Origin: an uncultured Blautia sp.
GTDB taxonomy: Bacteria; Bacillota; Clostridia; Lachnospirales; Lachnospiraceae
Direction: 5' to 3'
NCBI GenBank assembly: GCA_900551075.1
Contig: URVB01000018.1
Coordinates: forward strand, 1-60,719
DNA: 60,719 nucleotides
Under the pieces are notes generated by a model. The model was not told the DNA's origin. It made no database searches and worked only from the letters and a program-made list of their open reading frames with translations. Of the stretch, positions 1 through 7,958 are shown one piece after another. Made by a program: the position numbers and the translations under genes. How positions within the stretch are numbered: the stretch's first letter is position 1; each line of letters begins with the position of its first letter.

Positions 1-68
1 GTGTTTTATTCAGTTTTCAATGTGACATGGAAAGAAAAGGAGTTAATTTTATGCCCAAATTAGGGTTT

Positions 69-260
69 TCAGACGGTCTGAGGGGGGGATCGATCTTTTT
101 CTCGGCCCCGGCTGTTTTGTCTGCGTTCTGCTCCGGGGACTTCTGTTCCGGTGTGGCCGGCTTTCACAGGTTCCTTTGTGGGAGCCTGTTCCGGGGCCTT
201 GCCCGGCCCGGTGTCCGGCGCTGCCGTCTCCGGGATTTTTGTGGTCTTATCATCTGGCAT
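69..260 (-). CDS. small hypothetical Pro/Lys/Glu-rich protein
   Basis: A 63-residue reading frame with a low-complexity composition rich in Pro, Lys, Glu, Thr and Gly and no hydrophobic segment, so it would be a soluble and probably disordered peptide. The start was chosen at the second of two nearby ATGs because AGGAGG lies about 9 bases before it; the first ATG is only 3 bases from the site. It sits just downstream, on the minus strand, of two intrinsic terminators. Local base use is GC-rich compared with the AT-rich DNA that follows. I do not recognise a family; it may be a leftover of a mobile element. Confidence 0.35.
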   Translation of the reverse strand: MPDDKTTKIPETAAPDTGPGKAPEQAPTKEPVKAGHTGTEVPGAERRQNSRGREKDRSPPQTV

Positions 261-288
261 ACACATTTACCTCCTGATTTTGGACATG

Positions 289-320
289 AAAAAAGGGTCC
301 TGACTTTTACATCAGGTCCC
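289..320 (-). terminator. intrinsic terminator (minus strand)
   Basis: Arms at 295-303 and 312-320 pair (GGGACCTGA with TCAGGACCC on the minus strand, one A-A mismatch), and six T follow at 289-294. This is the second of two terminators in tandem in the same direction. Confidence 0.7.
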
Positions 321-353
321 GGTGGGGTGGTTCCTCCTTTCTCAGCCAAGATA

Positions 354-388
354 CAAAAATACCGCCCGTATTCTCGTTTGGGCGGTAT
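354..388 (-). terminator. intrinsic terminator (minus strand)
   Basis: A perfect nine-base stem (ATACCGCCC at 359-367, GGGCGGTAT at 380-388) is followed on the minus strand by a T run at 354-358. No convincing minus-strand gene lies immediately upstream, so it either ends a transcript from the GH32 remnant side or is left over from lost genes. Confidence 0.7.
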
Positions 389-579
389 CTCTGCGTAAGA
401 TTGGCAGTCCATTGTTAATTTTTATAATGTTCCCTTTGTACACCGTTGCAACCGTATTCAAATGAATCGAAAACAATTTAAGAAAATCATAGATAAAGGA
501 CACAATCTAATGAAACCAAGTTTTGCATATACTATCATAGAGTTAGTCTTATCATCCATACAGAAAAGGAGCATGACGC

Positions 580-933
580 ATGTCAAAAAAGAAACAACAA
601 GGATCGTATTTTAAAGACCGGAGAGAGTCAGAGAACAAACGGCAGATACTTATGCAAATATATAGATACCTTTGGAGTACCGCAGTCAGCGTATTTATGA
701 AAACTTGTGAGGCAAACTTGTCCTTACAGACAGAGTGCCAAAAAGGAAACGTGAATGTCATTACTACGGAAAAAGCAGGGATGCCCAATGACCCGGAACG
801 CCTTCAGCTAACGCTTGTTATTATTGGTTCTGCCAGTTTTCGCAGTTTCTTTTTGTTTTTTATTTGTCTACTTGACAGGGAACGGTTCAATAAATTGAAA
901 ATCGCCCGGCTTAACTTTAAAAGCAACACCTAA
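580..933 (+). CDS. hypothetical protein, doubtful
   Basis: An open frame of 117 codons with AAAGGAG about 8 bases before its ATG. The first 25 residues are rich in Lys, Arg and Gln, and a hydrophobic stretch lies near residues 85-100. I recognise no family, and the second half looks like non-coding sequence. It is listed because the ribosome binding site is good; it may be the 5' end of a gene whose remainder was deleted. No other gene is visible between 389 and 958. Confidence 0.2.
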   Translation: MSKKKQQGSYFKDRRESENKRQILMQIYRYLWSTAVSVFMKTCEANLSLQTECQKGNVNVITTEKAGMPNDPERLQLTLVIIGSASFRSFFLFFICLLDRERFNKLKIARLNFKSNT

Positions 934-958
934 TATTTATCATATTTCACACTTACTC

Positions 959-1330
959 CTACTTTCTCCACTCAAAAAGCTTTCCGCTTCCATTACCACC
1001 GCTGACGCTTATCTCTCCCTGCAGGATATCACTGCCTGTCTCATAATAAGCGTTTAAGGTTCCCTCATTTCCGAAAACTTCCAGGATTTCCCTGTCAATC
1101 AGAATATGTATTTCACGAAAAGACTCCGGAAGCTGCGTCTCCTCTTCTTTATAAATGAGTGCATTTTTTTGAATTATCAGCTTCTGACCGAAAAATTCTA
1201 CAGCTACAGGAGCCTCATCCTCAAGCTCCAGCATAATTTCCGAAACCACATCCTCGGTGACCTTTGTTTTAAATCCCTGATCCCCCCCATTGTTGGTACG
1301 TTGTTTTTTGTTGTTTGTATAGTAGCACAC
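959..1330 (-). pseudogene. 3' remnant of GH32 beta-fructosidase
   Basis: The last ~100 residues match the C-terminal beta-sandwich domain of glycoside hydrolase family 32 (sucrose-6-phosphate hydrolase, levanase, inulinase), with the typical segment LIDREILEVFGNEGTLNAYY about 45 residues from the end. The catalytic five-bladed propeller, which carries the WMNDPNG and EC motifs and makes up most of a ~480-residue enzyme, is absent. The reading frame has no credible start: its first ATG overlaps the -10 box of the promoter found here. The gene was probably removed by an internal deletion that left its promoter and its 3' end. The intact LacI regulator next door presumably once controlled it. 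Confidence 0.75.
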
Positions 1331-1347
1331 GGTTTTTTATATGTCAA
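1319..1347 (-). promoter_or_regulatory. sigma-70 promoter of the lost GH32 gene
   Basis: On the minus strand TTGACA (1342-1347) and TACTAT (1319-1324) are separated by exactly 17 bases. The -35 box lies inside an operator-like repeat, which is the expected geometry for repression by a LacI-family protein. The transcript would start near 1311, directly in the GH32 remnant. Confidence 0.6.
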
Positions 1348-1359
1348 TCGGTTGTTATA
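1342..1359. promoter_or_regulatory. LacI-type operator-like repeat, copy 2
   Basis: TGTCAATCGGTTGTTATA matches the copy at 1483-1500 at 15 of 18 positions and has the central CG typical of LacI-family operators. It overlaps the -35 box. Assignment to the neighbouring regulator is inferred from proximity. Confidence 0.45.
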
Positions 1360-1482
1360 TTTTTTGATGTCAAACTTTATTTTTGGCACATTATTAAAAT
1401 ATTTCCTTGGATTTTCATGCATAATTCCTATGTATTTTATATTTAATATCATTTTTTATGCGATATTAATTATATTTTTTTA

Positions 1483-1500
1483 TGTTTATCGATTGTTATA
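1483..1500. promoter_or_regulatory. LacI-type operator-like repeat, copy 1
   Basis: TGTTTATCGATTGTTATA, 141 bases from the other copy. The core ATCGAT is palindromic. The spacing would allow looping between two bound dimers. The DNA between the copies is extremely AT-rich and contains no gene. Confidence 0.45.
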
Positions 1501-1586
1501 TATTTTCACATACGTCTTTTGCCGCGCCCCATAGCACAATCCTCACGGAATATTCTTTATGTCACAGGAGCGGCATTTAATGACGC

Positions 1587-1623
1587 AAAAAATCGCCGTA
1601 CCTCCCGGCACGACGATTTTTTT
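1587..1623 (-). terminator. terminator after the LacI gene
   Basis: Inverted repeat with A-rich and T-rich outer arms (AAAAAATCG at 1587-1595 and CGATTTTTT at 1614-1622) begins just past the stop codon of the LacI regulator. The symmetry means it could work in both directions. Confidence 0.65.
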
Positions 1624-1632
1624 AATTTGTAT

Positions 1633-2610
1633 TCAGGTACTTTCCCTTTCTGTAAGAGTCACCGGAAAGACAGTTCTTTTCGGCACCATAGTCCCTGCCC
1701 CGGCCTGAATCAGCAAAGAAACCGCAGCTTCTGCCATTTCCCTTACCGGCTGGCGAATTGTAGTAATTCCAGGCGTTGTAAGAGATGCTATGTTTACATC
1801 ATCAAACCCCACCACTTTCATATCTTCAGGTATGGAAATATTTCTTTCACTGCACACTTTAATCACCTGGGCAGCAATTAAATCAGATCCTGCAAAAACG
1901 CCATCTGCCTCAGGATATTCATCCAGAGTCCGGCGAATAAACGAATAATAATCCATTTCATTATAATATTCCTGTCCGGAAGTAGCTTTCGAAAAATCCA
2001 CTCCCTGTTTCCTGCACACATCCTCAAAAGCAGCAGCTCTCTGATCCGACGGCATCTCAAGCTTTAACAGCCCGCCAATAAAAACAAGATGCTTACAGCC
2101 TTTGTTGATTAAATGTTCCGCAGCCAGACGGCCACCCTGATAATTATCACATTCTACTCCGGCCGTTCCATCATCCAGATAACGTTCAATCGTTATCAAA
2201 GGAAAATCCAGATTCCGGAATTCCTCGGTATGGAGCCCCCCGCTGCACAGAATCAGCCCGGCTACCCTGTTGCTCCGGCACATTTCTATGTATTCCTCTT
2301 CCCTGGCATTCTTTCCTTTGGAATTAAAGAGAAGAATCTTATACTTGTTATTATACGCAGCCACTTCGAGATTGCTGATAAGCTTGGCAAAATACGGATG
2401 CACAATATGGGGCACAATCACCCCAATGGTATTGCTGCTCTGCTTCGACAGGGAACGTGCCATTTCGTTAGGCTGATAATTCAGCTCTTTCATCACTTCA
2501 TACACCCGGTTTCTGGTCTTCTCACTGATATATCCCCGGTTATTCAGAACCCTTGACACCGTTCCCACGGTCAGTCCCGACTCCCGTGCAACATCTTTTA
2601 AAGTAGCCAT
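1633..2610 (-). CDS. LacI-family transcriptional regulator
   Basis: A 325-residue sugar-responsive repressor of normal family length. Residues 1-50 form the LacI helix-turn-helix and hinge (ATLKDVARESGLTVGTVSRV, then a hinge helix around residues 48-58), followed by a periplasmic-binding-protein-like effector domain. The start follows a weak purine-rich site and agrees exactly with the family N-terminus. It lies next to a GH32 remnant that still carries two operator-like repeats, so it was most likely a sucrose or fructan repressor. With the GH32 gene destroyed, it may be an orphan or act elsewhere. A terminator follows it. Family assignment is sure; the ligand is inferred. Confidence 0.92.
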   Translation of the reverse strand: MATLKDVARESGLTVGTVSRVLNNRGYISEKTRNRVYEVMKELNYQPNEMARSLSKQSSNTIGVIVPHIVHPYFAKLISNLEVAAYNNKYKILLFNSKGKNAREEEYIEMCRSNRVAGLILCSGGLHTEEFRNLDFPLITIERYLDDGTAGVECDNYQGGRLAAEHLINKGCKHLVFIGGLLKLEMPSDQRAAAFEDVCRKQGVDFSKATSGQEYYNEMDYYSFIRRTLDEYPEADGVFAGSDLIAAQVIKVCSERNISIPEDMKVVGFDDVNIASLTTPGITTIRQPVREMAEAAVSLLIQAGAGTMVPKRTVFPVTLTEREST

Positions 2611-2627
2611 ACATCACCTTTCCATAA

Positions 2628-2642
2628 TGAAACATTATTTCA
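2628..2642. promoter_or_regulatory. possible autoregulatory operator of the LacI gene
   Basis: TGAAACATTATTTCA is an inverted repeat (TGAAA, five-base centre, TTTCA) located 17 bases upstream of the LacI start codon, between the promoter and the gene. It lacks the usual central CG, so its link to this regulator is only positional. Confidence 0.3.
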
Positions 2643-2724
2643 TCATTTTCCTTATATATTTCCAGCCCTGATTTTCCCGCAAAAGCTCTGCCATACCGGA
2701 GGCAGAATCGAACTGTATAATATT

Positions 2725-2754
2725 ATCATAGTATTTTCACTGTACATATGTCAA
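2725..2754 (-). promoter_or_regulatory. promoter of the LacI gene
   Basis: TTGACA at 2749-2754 and TATGAT at 2725-2730 on the minus strand, 18 bases apart, about 115 bases ahead of the LacI start. The rest of the 2611-2871 gap shows no gene. Confidence 0.55.
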
Positions 2755-2871
2755 ACGCTACTCATATCGTTTTCAGTAATATCAGTTCTTACCCGTTAAT
2801 CTTCATCATCTGTTGCACAGGGCGCCAGTTCTTCCGTGTATAAAGAAAAAAAGTGTGTATGTCTGAACGTG

Positions 2872-3510
2872 TTATGTGTGATCCGCGACTTCCATGATAA
2901 GATTTACTACATCCCTGAATCCTTGAAGGTATGCCTTTTCTCCATATTCAGCATTTCTTTCATTACATGCGGATAGTGCTCTGTCTACAATTTCCCATTG
3001 CTTCTGAGTCAGACCGATTTTGTCTATACGCAGTATCGCTTTATGGATTTCGTCTTCTTTTTTCTGATAACCTTTATCTTTACTTATAGATTCCTCCAGG
3101 GCAGTATTCAGTCTATGTATACAAAACGATTCCAATACGGAATTTGTTACATGTTCCGTATCAAGCGGCGGTTTTCGCTTTTCCAAAATAGCGGGAACAT
3201 CATGATCCACATGACGTTCATACTTTTCAGCTAATTCTCTGTATAGCTGAAATCCCACCAGTATTCCCGCTTCAAAATAAATGTCATCATGGACACGGGC
3301 AAACTCAGATATAATATCCAAAAGTCTGCTATCTTCTCTGTCAACGTCCATATATAGTTTTTCCATGCCGGCAAAGAAAGTCTCATAGGATTCATCAATC
3401 GCACTGTCATAGTTTTCTATCATAGTTTCATTTTCCCCGGTAGCATACTCCAGATAAGACAGGATGTTGGTGAATCTGCTTCTTTTCAGCATTTGACTTA
3501 TTTCACGCAT
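2872..3510 (-). CDS. hypothetical protein, XRE-linked
   Basis: A 212-residue soluble, helical, acidic protein of unknown function. It has no signal peptide or membrane segment. Its last 45 residues (pattern ending AYLQGFRDVVNLIMEVAD) resemble the helical C-terminus of small clostridial proteins of the DUF6809 kind, but this is a weak impression. The start is supported by AGGAGG about 8 bases upstream. It is transcribed divergently from a small XRE regulator, and its promoter is framed by two copies of a 16-base operator, so the regulator very probably controls it. Such pairs are common in Lachnospiraceae genomes. I do not assign a function. Confidence 0.7.
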   Translation of the reverse strand: MREISQMLKRSRFTNILSYLEYATGENETMIENYDSAIDESYETFFAGMEKLYMDVDREDSRLLDIISEFARVHDDIYFEAGILVGFQLYRELAEKYERHVDHDVPAILEKRKPPLDTEHVTNSVLESFCIHRLNTALEESISKDKGYQKKEDEIHKAILRIDKIGLTQKQWEIVDRALSACNERNAEYGEKAYLQGFRDVVNLIMEVADHT

Positions 3511-3527
3511 AAAATTCCTCCTCCTTT

Positions 3528-3543
3528 TAACGGTACACCGTTA
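3528..3543. promoter_or_regulatory. operator 1 of the XRE/hypothetical intergenic region
   Basis: TAACGGTACACCGTTA is an almost perfect palindrome placed directly downstream of the -10 box (3543-3548) of the minus-strand gene, where a bound repressor would block transcription. Confidence 0.75.
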
Positions 3544-3571
3544 GTTTACATCTTTTCATTTCTCCTGTCAA
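3543..3571 (-). promoter_or_regulatory. promoter of the XRE-linked hypothetical gene
   Basis: TTGACA (3566-3571) and TAAACT (3543-3548) on the minus strand with 17-base spacing. The -35 box overlaps operator 2 and the -10 box touches operator 1. Confidence 0.75.
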
Positions 3572-3584
3572 TGGTGTACCGTTA
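3569..3584. promoter_or_regulatory. operator 2 of the XRE/hypothetical intergenic region
   Basis: Second copy of the palindrome in the other orientation (minus strand TAACGGTACACCATTG), with 13 of 16 bases shared and centred 41 bases, about four helical turns, from operator 1. It overlaps the -35 box of the minus-strand promoter and the likely -35 region of the XRE promoter, so binding could also autoregulate the regulator. Confidence 0.7.
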
Positions 3585-3645
3585 ATATTATGATGAAACT
3601 TAAGATATACTGAAACTAACTGTACATAAGTAAAGGAGAATTTAT

Positions 3646-3888
3646 ATGACGTATTCTGAAGCTATTATAAAAAGATTGACAGGGCTATGTGAAGAAAGAA
3701 AAATCACTGTCAACAGACTTGCCACCTTATCCGGTATCACTCAATCTACCGTAGAAAACCTGATGAAAGGCAAGACAAAGAATCCAAAGCTGAAAACGCT
3801 TCACAAGCTTGCTATCGGATTAGATATGACCGTTTCTGAGTTACTGGATTTTCCGGAAATGAACGAGTCAACTTTTGAAGATGAATAA
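3646..3888 (+). CDS. XRE-family DNA-binding regulator
   Basis: An 80-residue single-domain Cro/CI-type helix-turn-helix protein. Residues ~10-65 form the five-helix domain (recognition segment SGITQSTVENLMKGKTKNPK). The protein has little outside the DNA-binding domain, so it should bind as a dimer without a separate ligand domain. AAAGGAG lies 8 bases before the ATG, and TATACT at 3606-3611 is a plausible -10 box. Two palindromic operators lie between it and the divergent hypothetical gene. The family is certain; the target is inferred from the operators. Confidence 0.9.
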   Translation: MTYSEAIIKRLTGLCEERKITVNRLATLSGITQSTVENLMKGKTKNPKLKTLHKLAIGLDMTVSELLDFPEMNESTFEDE

Positions 3889-3919
3889 CAGCAGGATAAT
3901 GCCATAAAGTAAGTATCAA

Positions 3920-3976
3920 AAATAAAAAAGTAAGGGCAGGAACGGCAACGCTTTAAAGGCACGCCGTTCCCACCCT
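3920..3976 (-). terminator. terminator of the large UbiA/radical SAM operon
   Basis: On the minus strand an imperfect long stem (outer AGGG/CCCT, inner GGAACGGC at 3963-3970 paired with GCCGTTCC at 3939-3946) is followed by a T-rich tail at 3920-3930. It lies about 140 bases beyond the restored end of the prenyltransferase gene. The remaining sequence up to 4118 holds a weaker GC-rich inverted repeat but no gene. Confidence 0.65.
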
Positions 3977-4118
3977 ATTCCGCCGTCATCTATATGATTG
4001 CCGGAAAATCTCATTCTTTTCCAGAGACCGGGTGTGGGCAGCGCCCGCAAAAAGGAAATAAATACGGGCGGTTATTTGTCATACAAAAAATTTAAATTCA
4101 AATTCAATATAACAACTT

Positions 4119-5002
4119 TTACTTATATAATATCCCGTAAAACAGTGTAATATAGATCATCGCCAACATAACACTCCACTTATCCTGAAGTATATGTAAA
4201 ACCAGATCCCCCTTAAAGTCTTTTTTTTTATATTGTACTTATATTTAATACACAACATCATTAATAATATAAGTGTCCATATTATCTTTCTGCCATATAT
4301 ATCTATAAGTTTGCAGCACCAAAAGCCATACATGATAACAGTAAATATCAATAATAAATCTATACTTCTTTCTATCACATATCCGGAATTTCTGAATCGT
4401 ATTGACTTTCTTTGTATTTGTACCGGTAATTCCAGTTCATAATAACGTTTGCTTAGAATAAGAACCAAAATTCCCGCCATAACACTTATGTATAAAGATT
4501 TTTCCATTTTTATTCCTGTTAAAGCATATGCAAATTCCAGTCTGAAAAAATATCCCAGCTCAATTAAAGCAACATCTAAAACGGCAATATTTTTGCCTTT
4601 TACTGAGTATATATAATTAAATATTAAGTACAATATCATGATAAATAAACACTTTATCCAATTCGTATAATCAGTAATTAAAAAACATATGGATAAGCTT
4701 ATTAAAATATTAATCATAAAAGCAGACCCGGCCACGGAAATTCTTAATTCTCCAGCCGCAATCGGTCTATTGCATCTATAAGGGCAGGCTTTATCATAAT
4801 TTAAATCTATGATATCATTTAATATATAAATACTTGATGCCAAAAAGGAAAACACAAATACTCCAAGTAATATTTTTAAAAATAATACTCCATCATTCAT
4901 TTGAGCCTCAAGAAATATGGGCAAAAACATTACCAGATTTTTAATCCAGTGATGTGGACGCATACTTCTCAGGATAACACATATCCTATTATCTTTTCTC
5001 AT
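4119..5002 (-). CDS. UbiA-family prenyltransferase, frameshifted at a poly-A tract
   Basis: Membrane enzyme of the UbiA superfamily, closest in pattern to the decaprenyl-phosphate phosphoribosyltransferase branch (MRPHHWIKNL near residue 14; NDIIDLNYD with N62, D63, D66 and D70 as the Mg/diphosphate motif; several membrane helices). As read, the frame ends at 4157 with 281 residues and an aberrant tail. At 4221-4229 the coding strand has a run of nine A. Adding one A, or removing two, restores the family C-terminus (GDLVLHILQDKWSVMLAMIY) and moves the stop to 4119, giving about 294 residues. The cause may be a sequencing error, a mutation or phase variation. Last gene of the operon; it probably attaches a pentose phosphate or other group to polyprenyl phosphate. 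Confidence 0.85.
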
Positions 5003-5018
5003 TTTTCACCTCCCTGAT

Positions 5019-6470
5019 TCAATCAGCTTTTATTACATTTTTCAAAAGTCTAACTGCATATTTGAGATAAGATTTAAACAAGAAAAAATTACCCTTACAT
5101 TCTTTTAGTCTTCTAATAATGTACTGACGTCTAAAATAATATTTAAAAAGAATTTTTTTCCTGATTTTAATCAGTTCTTCTAATGTCACATAACGTGTTC
5201 CCAGTATTGCGGGCTTGAAATAATCTGTTCCAAATATATCCTTTTTAAGAACTTTATCTTTTTTAGCTTCCTCAAATAATTCAGTGCCATAAAAGGGCTC
5301 TGGTATATGAATCTCTATAAAATCAGTATTTAAACTATATATTAATTTTTCTGTTTTTTTAATATCATCTCGATTCTCCCATGGAAATCCTATCATATAA
5401 AACCCATATGTCAAAATTCCTTCATCTTTTGTCCATCTCACAGCTTTCATGCAATCACTGATTTTTATCTCTTTTTTTATCCTTTTTAATGTTCTTTCAC
5501 TCCCACTTTCGAATCCGAACGCTATCATAAAACAACCGGCTTTGCGCATATAATGCAATGCTTTTTTATCCAATGGTTTTACTCTGCTGTTTGCAGTAAA
5601 CCGTATTTTTCCATTTAAGTCTGATTCCATAATAAGCGTACACAATTCTATGACCCATTCTTTATTAATTGTGAATGTATCCGCCTTAAAAAAGAAATTA
5701 TATATGTTATATTTTTTATAACATTCCTGCAGCTCTTCAATGACATTTTGAGGACTTCTAAATCTCACTTTATTTCCGGAAATGACAGGTGTTAAACAAT
5801 AAATACACTTTCCCGGACAACCTCTCGACACTTGAATAGTCGCCATGGGCTCACCCGTATCCGGTCTTACATACAATGTATTATCCATGTATTCTCTGGC
5901 GGGAAAAGGTATTGAATCCAAATCATTTTCCCAATAACCAAAATAAGTTTTTATAATTTTTTCGTTCGATTGTATGTAGAAAATATTAGGAATATCTTCC
6001 ACCCTGCCTATCTTACGTAAGCTATAATCCGCTATTTTTCCAATAGAACTTTCAATTTCTCCCCCTATTAAAAAATCGACATAAGAGAAGTCAAACTTTT
6101 TCAACATTTTAATATCAGCATTATAAAAAATAGCTCCTTTTAATACAACAATTAAGCTCTGTCGCATTCTTTTTATTTCAGAAACTATTTCTATATCTGA
6201 AAAAACAGTTGCATTTGTAGTGGAAACAAGAATCATATCAGGCTTAAATTCCATAATATCATTGTATAATGTTTCCATAGAAAGCCCTTTTGATTGATAA
6301 TCTCTCAAAAAAATTGAATAATTGCTTTTTTTCAGTATAGCTGCAGCATACCCTAAATCATTACATGCACGCATCGATGTCGCTGACGAAGCGTCAACAT
6401 TCCCCTGGCATCTGTCCTCACCCCTCAGATATTTTTTTCCTGGTGGATAAAACAACATAATTCTATTCAT
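5019..6470 (-). CDS. B12-binding-type radical SAM protein
   Basis: A 483-residue protein of the BchE/HpnJ-like class. The N-terminal ~150 residues form a Rossmann-like cobalamin-binding-type domain, although the classic DxHxxG motif is not present. The radical SAM domain follows, with the CxxxCxxC cluster motif (RGCPGKCIYC) near residue 210 and a GFESGSERTL-type segment near 320. The C-terminal 80 residues are basic and may contact membrane or substrate. Enzymes of this class perform methylations, ring formations or C-C couplings on unactivated carbons. It is 16 bases from the prenyltransferase gene and 20 bases from a paralogue. The substrate is unknown; a lipid or sugar intermediate is the contextual guess. 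Confidence 0.88.
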   Translation of the reverse strand: MNRIMLFYPPGKKYLRGEDRCQGNVDASSATSMRACNDLGYAAAILKKSNYSIFLRDYQSKGLSMETLYNDIMEFKPDMILVSTTNATVFSDIEIVSEIKRMRQSLIVVLKGAIFYNADIKMLKKFDFSYVDFLIGGEIESSIGKIADYSLRKIGRVEDIPNIFYIQSNEKIIKTYFGYWENDLDSIPFPAREYMDNTLYVRPDTGEPMATIQVSRGCPGKCIYCLTPVISGNKVRFRSPQNVIEELQECYKKYNIYNFFFKADTFTINKEWVIELCTLIMESDLNGKIRFTANSRVKPLDKKALHYMRKAGCFMIAFGFESGSERTLKRIKKEIKISDCMKAVRWTKDEGILTYGFYMIGFPWENRDDIKKTEKLIYSLNTDFIEIHIPEPFYGTELFEEAKKDKVLKKDIFGTDYFKPAILGTRYVTLEELIKIRKKILFKYYFRRQYIIRRLKECKGNFFLFKSYLKYAVRLLKNVIKAD

Positions 6471-6490
6471 ATCTGCTACTCTTTCAATAT

Positions 6491-7942
6491 TTATTCCATA
6501 TATTTTTTTTGAAACAACTGTGGATGACTAATCAGTACAAAAACTGCTTTCGCTCCATACAAAAGAGCTAAAAAATCATATCGGCTTCGAACAGATAATA
6601 TCCGTTTTATCACGTACGAAGGTCTGCAATAAAAGCGTTTAAAGCCTAGTTCCTTTAAATTTAATATTTCTTCCCGTGTCATTGAAAATGGAACAAAAGC
6701 ACCTGTTTCAAAAGTGAGGTCCTCAGTTTTATCGGTCATCGTTCCATACCTATCTATATTATTATACAATTCAGTCCCCGGATATGGGGTCAGTGTATGA
6801 AAATTGACCATATCAGCATTTAATTCTATTGCAAAATCAATCGTTCGCAGGCCTTCTTCGTATGTTTCTCCCGGAATTCCAAAGATGAATGGCGTGCTCA
6901 CCTTCAATTTTGCTTTTTTTGCCATGGAGACAGCTTTTCTTATGCATTCTATAGTTACATTCTTTTTCAGTGTGTCTAAATTCTTTTGCACACCGCTTTC
7001 CACTCCGAACAGAACCGCATAGCAGCCGGACTTTTTCATATCTTTAAGCAGCTCAAAATCCACCGCGTCCGCACGCGAGGAAACATACCACGATACTTTA
7101 AGCTTCCGTCTTCTTATTTCTTCACATATTTTATGTACTCTTTCCTTATCGGAGGTAAATGTATCGTCTAAAAATTTTATTTCTTTGGCCTTATATTTTT
7201 TTACCAAGAACTCCATTTCATCTACTACATTCTGCGGACTTCTATATCTCGTTTTACAATAACCGTATGTATGAAAGCAAAAGATGCATTTTCCATGTGA
7301 GCAATCTCTTGAACTTATCATAGAAAAAACCGGTGCCTTTTTATATGTCCCAATATTAGGGCGGTACTTCGTTGCAAGATCACCCAATAATTCAAATGCG
7401 GGAAAGGGCAATTCATCTAATTCCATTATCGGGTCAGCATCTTCATTCACAATAATTTCTCCATCGATATCTTTATAAATGATTCCTTTTATTTTGCCCA
7501 GAAATGTTTTCCCTCCCTCTTCTAATTTTTCAACTAACTCAGGTACCGTATATTCACCTTCTCCAGTAAAAATACAGTCCAGACTGCTGCATTCCTTTAG
7601 ACATTTCTCTCTCCAGCCTATGGCCGCTGGTCCTCCCAGTGAAATAAAGACATCCGGAGCCGTCTTTCGAATCGAATCTGCCGTATGCATGGCCTTCTCC
7701 CATATCGGACAATTTGCATGAATTCCAACAAAATCCGGATTGTACTTTCGGTATCTCATGATAATCTCTTCGTGTGAATAAAAGGCTCCATCAACAACCT
7801 GTACATCAAATCCCTTTTTCAAAAGTGCCGCAGCAATATAAAGCAGTCCCAATGGATGCCATCTATGAGTTGTACTATTACCAAATTCCTCTAAAAAATA
7901 ATCTTTTGTCTCCCAAGCCGGAAAAATCAGCATACATTTCAT
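6491..7942 (-). CDS. B12-binding-type radical SAM protein, paralogue
   Basis: Also 483 residues and collinear with the downstream neighbour: N-terminal cobalamin-binding-type fold (WHPLGLLYIAAALLKKGFDV, GIHANCPIW), then a radical SAM barrel. The cluster motif is CSHGKCIFC, with four residues between the first two cysteines rather than three, a spacing known in some B12-dependent members. FGVESGVQKNLDTLKK and FGIPGETYEEG are typical of the class. The two paralogues look diverged rather than recently duplicated, so they probably act at different steps. Within the operon it sits between its paralogue and a SPASM-type radical SAM gene. No substrate can be assigned. Confidence 0.88.
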   Translation of the reverse strand: MKCMLIFPAWETKDYFLEEFGNSTTHRWHPLGLLYIAAALLKKGFDVQVVDGAFYSHEEIIMRYRKYNPDFVGIHANCPIWEKAMHTADSIRKTAPDVFISLGGPAAIGWREKCLKECSSLDCIFTGEGEYTVPELVEKLEEGGKTFLGKIKGIIYKDIDGEIIVNEDADPIMELDELPFPAFELLGDLATKYRPNIGTYKKAPVFSMISSRDCSHGKCIFCFHTYGYCKTRYRSPQNVVDEMEFLVKKYKAKEIKFLDDTFTSDKERVHKICEEIRRRKLKVSWYVSSRADAVDFELLKDMKKSGCYAVLFGVESGVQKNLDTLKKNVTIECIRKAVSMAKKAKLKVSTPFIFGIPGETYEEGLRTIDFAIELNADMVNFHTLTPYPGTELYNNIDRYGTMTDKTEDLTFETGAFVPFSMTREEILNLKELGFKRFYCRPSYVIKRILSVRSRYDFLALLYGAKAVFVLISHPQLFQKKYME

Positions 7943-7958
7943 TTTGTTCTCCTTACTT

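Noticed and set aside
552..788. Minus-strand frame of 78 codons
   Set aside because: Antisense to a frame with a better ribosome binding site and with a non-protein-like Phe/Cys-rich composition.
1342..1500. The two 18-base repeats as ends of an insertion sequence or as a CRISPR array
   Set aside because: They are direct repeats with operator features and no transposase or regular spacer pattern lies between them; only two copies exist.
4020..4075. GC-rich inverted repeat CGCCCG/CGGGCG as a terminator
   Set aside because: The T-rich segment lies in the loop rather than after the stem; the hairpin at 3933-3976 is the better terminator.
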